A stretch of 36,454 nt of DNA, taken from the NCBI GenBank assembly GCA_002167215.1, contig NHDS01000021.1, positions 12,491-48,944 of the forward strand. The letters are read 5' to 3'. This document shows, in pieces, positions 32,693-36,454 of this stretch; the stretch's first letter is position 1; each line of letters opens with the position of its first letter. Source of the DNA: Pelagibacteraceae bacterium TMED65. GTDB lineage: Bacteria; Pseudomonadota; Alphaproteobacteria; TMED127. A program made the translations under genes and the position numbers. The notes beneath the pieces were generated by a model that ran no database searches, had not been told where the DNA came from, and worked only from the letters and a program-made list of their open reading frames with translations.

Positions 32693-34737
32693 ACCATATA
32701 AGGACCGAAATTCCTTCCTATATATTTTTCATCTAATGATTTATCAATATTTTTTTCGATTTCTTTATTTTTTTTACTTTCAATTTTATCAACATTACAC
32801 AAATATTTACCACTTCTATGCCCATACCAAATAACTTCTCTCATCCAATCTTGAATATTTTCAAATTTCATATCATTTCTAATTATTTTAATGGTGTTTT
32901 TATTCTTTAAAAATAAAGGTTTATTAAGTTTTAAGATATCTCTATAACTATCTATTATCTCATAATCCATTTCAAGTATTTCATCTTTCTGAGTCCATGG
33001 CAACCTCATCATTTTTTTGTTCAGCTCAACACTTTCTAAGAATATTTTTTTCGATTTGTTGCTTTTACAAAAAACTTCAAAACAATTTTGAAACTCATCA
33101 TAAAATTTATTTAGTTTTTCTTCAGAAACTAATTTAATATATTCAAACTCTCCTGGTGGCCAATAAATATCTAATAATCCCTCTTTATAAAGGAATTCAC
33201 TTTTTCCTTTAGATATTTGTTCTGCATGTTGATGAAAATTTTGAATAATATTCCTCATAATGACGAAATCATTGCTACAATTATAGAAATGCTCAAATAA
33301 CTCCCTAAATTTGATATTTTCAAGATTATTTATAGCCAAAAGTGGAATTTGAACTATTTTATTGAAATATAAAAACTCTGAAATGGACGCATAGACTCTC
33401 ATTTTTTTCCAATCTTCAAATGGCAAAGTCCTAGTTGAGATTACTAACTGTTGACTCTCTGTAATGTTATCTTCTGGAGTTTCGTCTAATGATCCATGAA
33501 CATTTACTATTGGTCCACTAACTGTCTTTATTTGATCCTTTTCAATATTTTCTGGATCAGCCATTTCTGCATTAGGTAAAATTGATAAATTATTAAATTG
33601 AATTCTGTTATGCTGACCTGATTGGATAACACTTGAAACACCATCAGCAAAAGTATCATATGTATCTCCTGGTAGAGCAAGTATAAACTCTGTATAAGTT
33701 GCTATTCCATCATCTGTAAATTTTTTTTGAAGTTCTTCATAATCTTTTGTAGAAATATTATCTCTTTTAATTGCTTTTAAAGTGTGTGGATCAACAGTTT
33801 GCATCGCTAAAGTTACTCCTTTACTTAAACCAGTGTCAGCAAGTAATTTTTGAACTTTATAAGCTCTTTCTCTTGCATTTTTTGTATTTTGCACTGAAAG
33901 AACATGAGGATAACCATACTTTTTTTTATTTTCTGCAGCTTTTAAAGCAATTTCATAATCTCTGGGCAAAATACCAAAATTTGCATCACAGCAAAAAATG
34001 AATTCTACTTTATTTTTTGAAAACCAATCTAATTCAGCAAAAACTCTATCCAAATGCATCCTTGAAACTTTACTGTTAGTTGCAGACCCCCAGTCACAAT
34101 AAGTGCATGAGAATGGGCAGCCTCTGTTAGTTTCCCAGCTAGCTAGCCATCTTTCTTTAGGATTCTCTTTTATTAGATCATCAAATATACCAACAAGATA
34201 CGGGGAAGGAACTTTATCAAAATCTTTTAATCTTGGAAGATTAGGATTATTGTAATAATTTTTGTTTTGATCCATGTAACTTATATTGGGTGTATTTTTT
34301 AAATTATTATTTGGATATTCGTCTAATAATTGAAGTACAGACCTCTCACCTTCTTGATGTATCAAAACATCTATAAATGAATTTTCCTTGAAGTATTTTT
34401 CAGCTTTTCCAAATTTATTATCTGGTACTGATGGTCCTCCAAAAACTATAAATTTTTTGTTATCATATTCTTTTAGCTTCTTTGCAATAGCTAATGAAAT
34501 TTTTTCATTCCAAACATAAGTACTAAATAAAACAACATCTCTATCTTTAAGTTGCTCAAAGCATTCATCGAGCAATTTTCTTTTGTAAATAATACTATTA
34601 AATTCAAATCTTTCGGGATTAATTGAATTATGAAGAACAAACGCATACAACAAACCTATAGAATAAGGTAAATAAAATTGCCCTGAAAAACCATTATTGA
34701 TTTGGGTTGCTCCTATTTTTATTTTAGCTTGCTTCAT
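32689..34737 (-). CDS. Large radical SAM protein with an N-terminal B12-binding-like domain
   Basis: With ATG 34735-34737 this is a 682-residue protein; the two codons further upstream (TTG start) are not preferred. Residues 1-150 form a Rossmann-like B12-binding-type domain with VVLFSTYVW at 68-76 and VFGGPSVPD at 98-106, but no DxHxxG cobalamin motif. The radical SAM motif C207-x3-C211-x2-C214 is in RGCPFSCTYC, and LALPGDTYDTF resembles a later conserved part of the barrel. The remaining ~230 residues are helical and not recognised. Such enzymes include methyltransferases and ring-forming enzymes. The strict missing His suggests base-off cobalamin binding or none. It is divergent from the SDR at 34777. 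Confidence 0.8.
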   Translation of the reverse strand: MKQAKIKIGATQINNGFSGQFYLPYSIGLLYAFVLHNSINPERFEFNSIIYKRKLLDECFEQLKDRDVVLFSTYVWNEKISLAIAKKLKEYDNKKFIVFGGPSVPDNKFGKAEKYFKENSFIDVLIHQEGERSVLQLLDEYPNNNLKNTPNISYMDQNKNYYNNPNLPRLKDFDKVPSPYLVGIFDDLIKENPKERWLASWETNRGCPFSCTYCDWGSATNSKVSRMHLDRVFAELDWFSKNKVEFIFCCDANFGILPRDYEIALKAAENKKKYGYPHVLSVQNTKNARERAYKVQKLLADTGLSKGVTLAMQTVDPHTLKAIKRDNISTKDYEELQKKFTDDGIATYTEFILALPGDTYDTFADGVSSVIQSGQHNRIQFNNLSILPNAEMADPENIEKDQIKTVSGPIVNVHGSLDETPEDNITESQQLVISTRTLPFEDWKKMRVYASISEFLYFNKIVQIPLLAINNLENIKFRELFEHFYNCSNDFVIMRNIIQNFHQHAEQISKGKSEFLYKEGLLDIYWPPGEFEYIKLVSEEKLNKFYDEFQNCFEVFCKSNKSKKIFLESVELNKKMMRLPWTQKDEILEMDYEIIDSYRDILKLNKPLFLKNKNTIKIIRNDMKFENIQDWMREVIWYGHRSGKYLCNVDKIESKKNKEIEKNIDKSLDEKYIGRNFGPYMV

Positions 34738-34776
34738 AGTCAATATAATTTAGGTATATATTATATTTTATTAAAT

Positions 34777-35487
34777 ATGAAAACGTTTTTAATTACTGGT
34801 GGAAGTAAAGGAATAGGAAAATCTGTTGTGAATTATGCTTTGTCTAAAAATTATAGAGTAATTTTCACCTACAATAAGAATAAAAAATTCTCAAATCAAA
34901 TTTGTCAAAAGTATCCAGATAAATGTACGGCTATAAAAGTAGATTTATCAAAAGACAAAGATAGGGATAAAATTTTTAAATTTTTAAGTCAAAAAAAAAT
35001 CAATATTGACTGTCTAATAAATAATGCGGCATTTGATGTAAAAAGAAAAAAATTTTCTAGTCTTAAATTAAAAGAGATTAAAAAAATATATGAGGTAAAT
35101 GTGTTTGCTGTATACGATATAATCAGTAAATCATTAAAATTTATGAAAAGAGGAAAAAATTGGAAATCTATAATTAATTTATCATCTACTGCAGCTAAAT
35201 TTGGTGGTAGATTTTTTACACATTATGCTCCAACTAAATCAGCTATTGAAAATTTATCTATTGGATTATCAAAAGAACTATCAAAATATAAGATCAGAGT
35301 TGTTTGTGTTGCTCCAGGAGTAATCGATACGAAATCTGAAAATAGAAAAGATAAAAAACTACTTAAAACTATACCTAATTCTAGACTAGGAAAACCTGAA
35401 GAAGTTGCAAAACTTATATTGTGGCTATCTTCGAGTGATGCAGAGTATATAAATGGAACTACTGTTACTATTTCTGGGGGTCGCTAG
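34777..35487 (+). CDS. Classical short-chain dehydrogenase/reductase
   Basis: A 236-residue SDR from ATG 34777; the frame extends to 34702 but the extra 25 residues overlap the divergent gene and precede the family's normal start. TGGSKGIG at 7-14 is the cofactor loop, NNAA at 82-85 the structural motif, S136/S137 with Y150 and K154 in YAPTK the catalytic set, and VCVAPGVIDT follows as expected. The ending NGTTVTISGGR is typical of FabG-like members. It reduces or oxidises a hydroxyl/keto pair with NAD(P); in this locus a sugar or acyl side-chain is likely. It ends 8 bases before the convergent PhyH gene's stop. Confidence 0.8.
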   Translation: MKTFLITGGSKGIGKSVVNYALSKNYRVIFTYNKNKKFSNQICQKYPDKCTAIKVDLSKDKDRDKIFKFLSQKKINIDCLINNAAFDVKRKKFSSLKLKEIKKIYEVNVFAVYDIISKSLKFMKRGKNWKSIINLSSTAAKFGGRFFTHYAPTKSAIENLSIGLSKELSKYKIRVVCVAPGVIDTKSENRKDKKLLKTIPNSRLGKPEEVAKLILWLSSSDAEYINGTTVTISGGR

Positions 35488-35495
35488 CTTAAAAA

Positions 35496-36230
35496 TTAAT
35501 ACAACTTTGCTCTTATTCTTGGTGATGATTTTCCAACAAAAAAATCTACACCTCTGTTCATAAAGCACATTGAATATTGGTTTCTAGTTTTATTTTTACT
35601 TAAATTGGCATGCGATCCATGAATTAGATTACCATGCATCAAAGAGATTGCACCTTTGGGAAATTCAATATCAATGGCCTCATATTTTTTTAACATCTCA
35701 TTTTCATTTTTGATTGTTTGACCAGGCCTAGTTATACCTGATTTAGTTGCATCTTCTTTCCAGCTTTTATTACTTTCAAATTCAAGAATATCCTCAACAT
35801 GAGATCCTTTTAAATATATTAATCCACCATTATCTTTTGTGCTTTCATCAACAGCCAAATGAACAATAATATATGAATTTTTTTTTGCTCTAGGATACGA
35901 GTTATCTTGATGAAAAGTCCAGGATTGTTTGCCATACTTTGTATTAGGCAATTTAAATAAAAATTGATCATTTACAGCATCGATATCACTATCTTGTATA
36001 TATCTTAAAAAATTTACTAAGTTACTATTAGATATAATTTTCCAAAAAAAATCAGATCTTCTATGTAGATTTAAAGCTACAGGGTAATTTGGTAATTCTG
36101 CAAATTGAAGTGATTCTTTCTTTGTTTCATCACATTTTTCTGGTGTAATAAAATTTTCAACAATTACATAACCATTTTTTAAATAATCTTTTTTGTAATC
36201 CTCATATCTTGTTTTTTCAATTATACACAT
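35496..36230 (-). CDS. Phytanoyl-CoA dioxygenase (PhyH) family Fe(II)/2-oxoglutarate oxygenase
   Basis: A 244-residue non-haem iron oxygenase. The N-terminal GYVIVENFITPEKCDE is the PhyH-family opening. The iron triad is H107-x-D109 in FHQDNSYP and probably H204 in NLIHGSHAN, with R216 in NKTRNQ as the 2-oxoglutarate-binding arginine. All are present, so the enzyme should be active as a hydroxylase. PhyH proteins hydroxylate many small molecules, and several are found in surface glycan or natural-product clusters. Substrate unknown. It starts at ATG 36228-36230 and is the last complete gene, with 224 bases to the window edge. Confidence 0.85.
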   Translation of the reverse strand: MCIIEKTRYEDYKKDYLKNGYVIVENFITPEKCDETKKESLQFAELPNYPVALNLHRRSDFFWKIISNSNLVNFLRYIQDSDIDAVNDQFLFKLPNTKYGKQSWTFHQDNSYPRAKKNSYIIVHLAVDESTKDNGGLIYLKGSHVEDILEFESNKSWKEDATKSGITRPGQTIKNENEMLKKYEAIDIEFPKGAISLMHGNLIHGSHANLSKNKTRNQYSMCFMNRGVDFFVGKSSPRIRAKLY

Positions 36231-36454
36231 AAATTTTTTAAATATTAATTTCAGTAACTATTTAAGTTAAAATTTTTATATCAGAAACTTATAATTAGGA
36301 CAATTTAATCATTATTATTTGTTTACAAATTTTTCTTTTTGCAATAATTATACAAGTGTTCTGAAATGCATGGTGGGAAACAATGTTAGAATCATTGACT
36401 GTTCCTGCAACGGTAAGATTAAAATCGAGTCCGAGCGCCACCCAGATCAGTCCG
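36231..36454. other. Right-edge region: AT-rich spacer followed by a G+C-richer segment
   Basis: The first 130 bases (36231-36360) are AT-rich like the rest and carry no recognised gene; they would hold the promoter of the PhyH gene. From 36361 to the end the composition changes to about 47% G+C (44 of 94 bases), and about 54% over the last 54. Two frames remain open across it: one on the plus strand from an ATG at 36370 (begins MVGNNVRI) and one on the minus strand from the edge to a TAA at 36295 (includes GLIWVALGLDFNLTVAG, hydrophobic like a membrane segment). I recognise neither. The minus frame has the more protein-like composition. Confidence 0.35.

Noticed and set aside
36371..36442. 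Possible tRNA-like element: GGTGG and CCACC 72 bases apart in the G+C-rich end
   Set aside because: Only five end pairs match; no T-arm consensus, D-arm or plausible anticodon stem could be laid out, so it is more likely coding sequence.
1..36454. Search for insertion sequences, integrases, attachment sites, CRISPR repeats and intrinsic terminators
   Set aside because: No transposase or integrase motif, no regularly spaced repeats and no G+C-rich hairpin followed by T tract were seen; the many T tracts lie inside genes.

Overview
The window is a very AT-rich (by eye well under 30% G+C), tightly packed cell-surface glycan locus. Long poly-A/T tracts, a Lys/Asn/Ile-rich proteome, near-zero intergenic spacing and frequent strand switching suggest a streamlined marine bacterium, for example a SAR11/Pelagibacter-like alphaproteobacterium. 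That assignment is inference from composition and gene content; no rRNA or housekeeping marker is present. I saw no insertion sequence, tRNA, CRISPR array or phage gene.

Layout. Positions 1-4959 (minus) hold a partial sugar O-methyltransferase, a GT-B-like protein, an RmlD-like reductase, a radical SAM/SPASM enzyme and a PseC-type aminotransferase. Positions 5040-12869 hold an aldo/keto reductase (+), a minus-strand block (class III aminotransferase, acyl carrier protein, AMP-forming ligase, PseF), a methyltransferase (+), an unusual radical SAM enzyme with a Rossmann-like tail (-) and a family 2 glycosyltransferase (-). Positions 12894-17102 (+) are pseI, pseG, a PseH-like protein and a PFTS-motif polysaccharide protein. 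Positions 17088-19877 (-) are a PglK/MsbA-like ABC exporter and a radical SAM/SPASM gene interrupted by an in-frame TAA. Positions 20012-27169 are a GDP-heptose module: gmhA and an hddC-gmhB fusion (+), then an epimerase, a frameshifted GDP-mannose-4,6-dehydratase-like gene, a ColD-like PLP 3-dehydratase, hddA and a glycosyltransferase (-). Positions 27296-32692 hold a second sugar-modification set: epimerase, PfpI/DJ-1, bicupin, ThDP-dependent E1-alpha and E1-beta, Nudix, aldo/keto reductase. Positions 32689-36230 hold a large B12-domain-type radical SAM protein, an SDR and a PhyH-type dioxygenase. The last ~90 bases rise sharply in G+C.

How it works together. Two activated sugars can be inferred. 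CMP-pseudaminic acid would come from PseC, a PseH-like protein, PseG, PseI and PseF; PseB is not in the window. GDP-D-glycero-alpha-D-manno-heptose would come from GmhA, HddA, GmhB and HddC, and could then be deoxygenated by the GMD-like and ColD-like enzymes. Around these sit radical SAM, ThDP, carrier-protein and PLP enzymes that probably make rarer decorations. The glycosyltransferases and ABC exporter would assemble and flip the product.

Most notable are two broken genes (a nonsense codon at 18984-18986 and a frameshift at an A14 tract at 23643-23656), the ligase/carrier/aminotransferase set lying between pseC and pseF, an E1-alpha/E1-beta pair with no E2/E3, a predicted 3,6-dideoxyheptose route, and the compositional break at the right edge.
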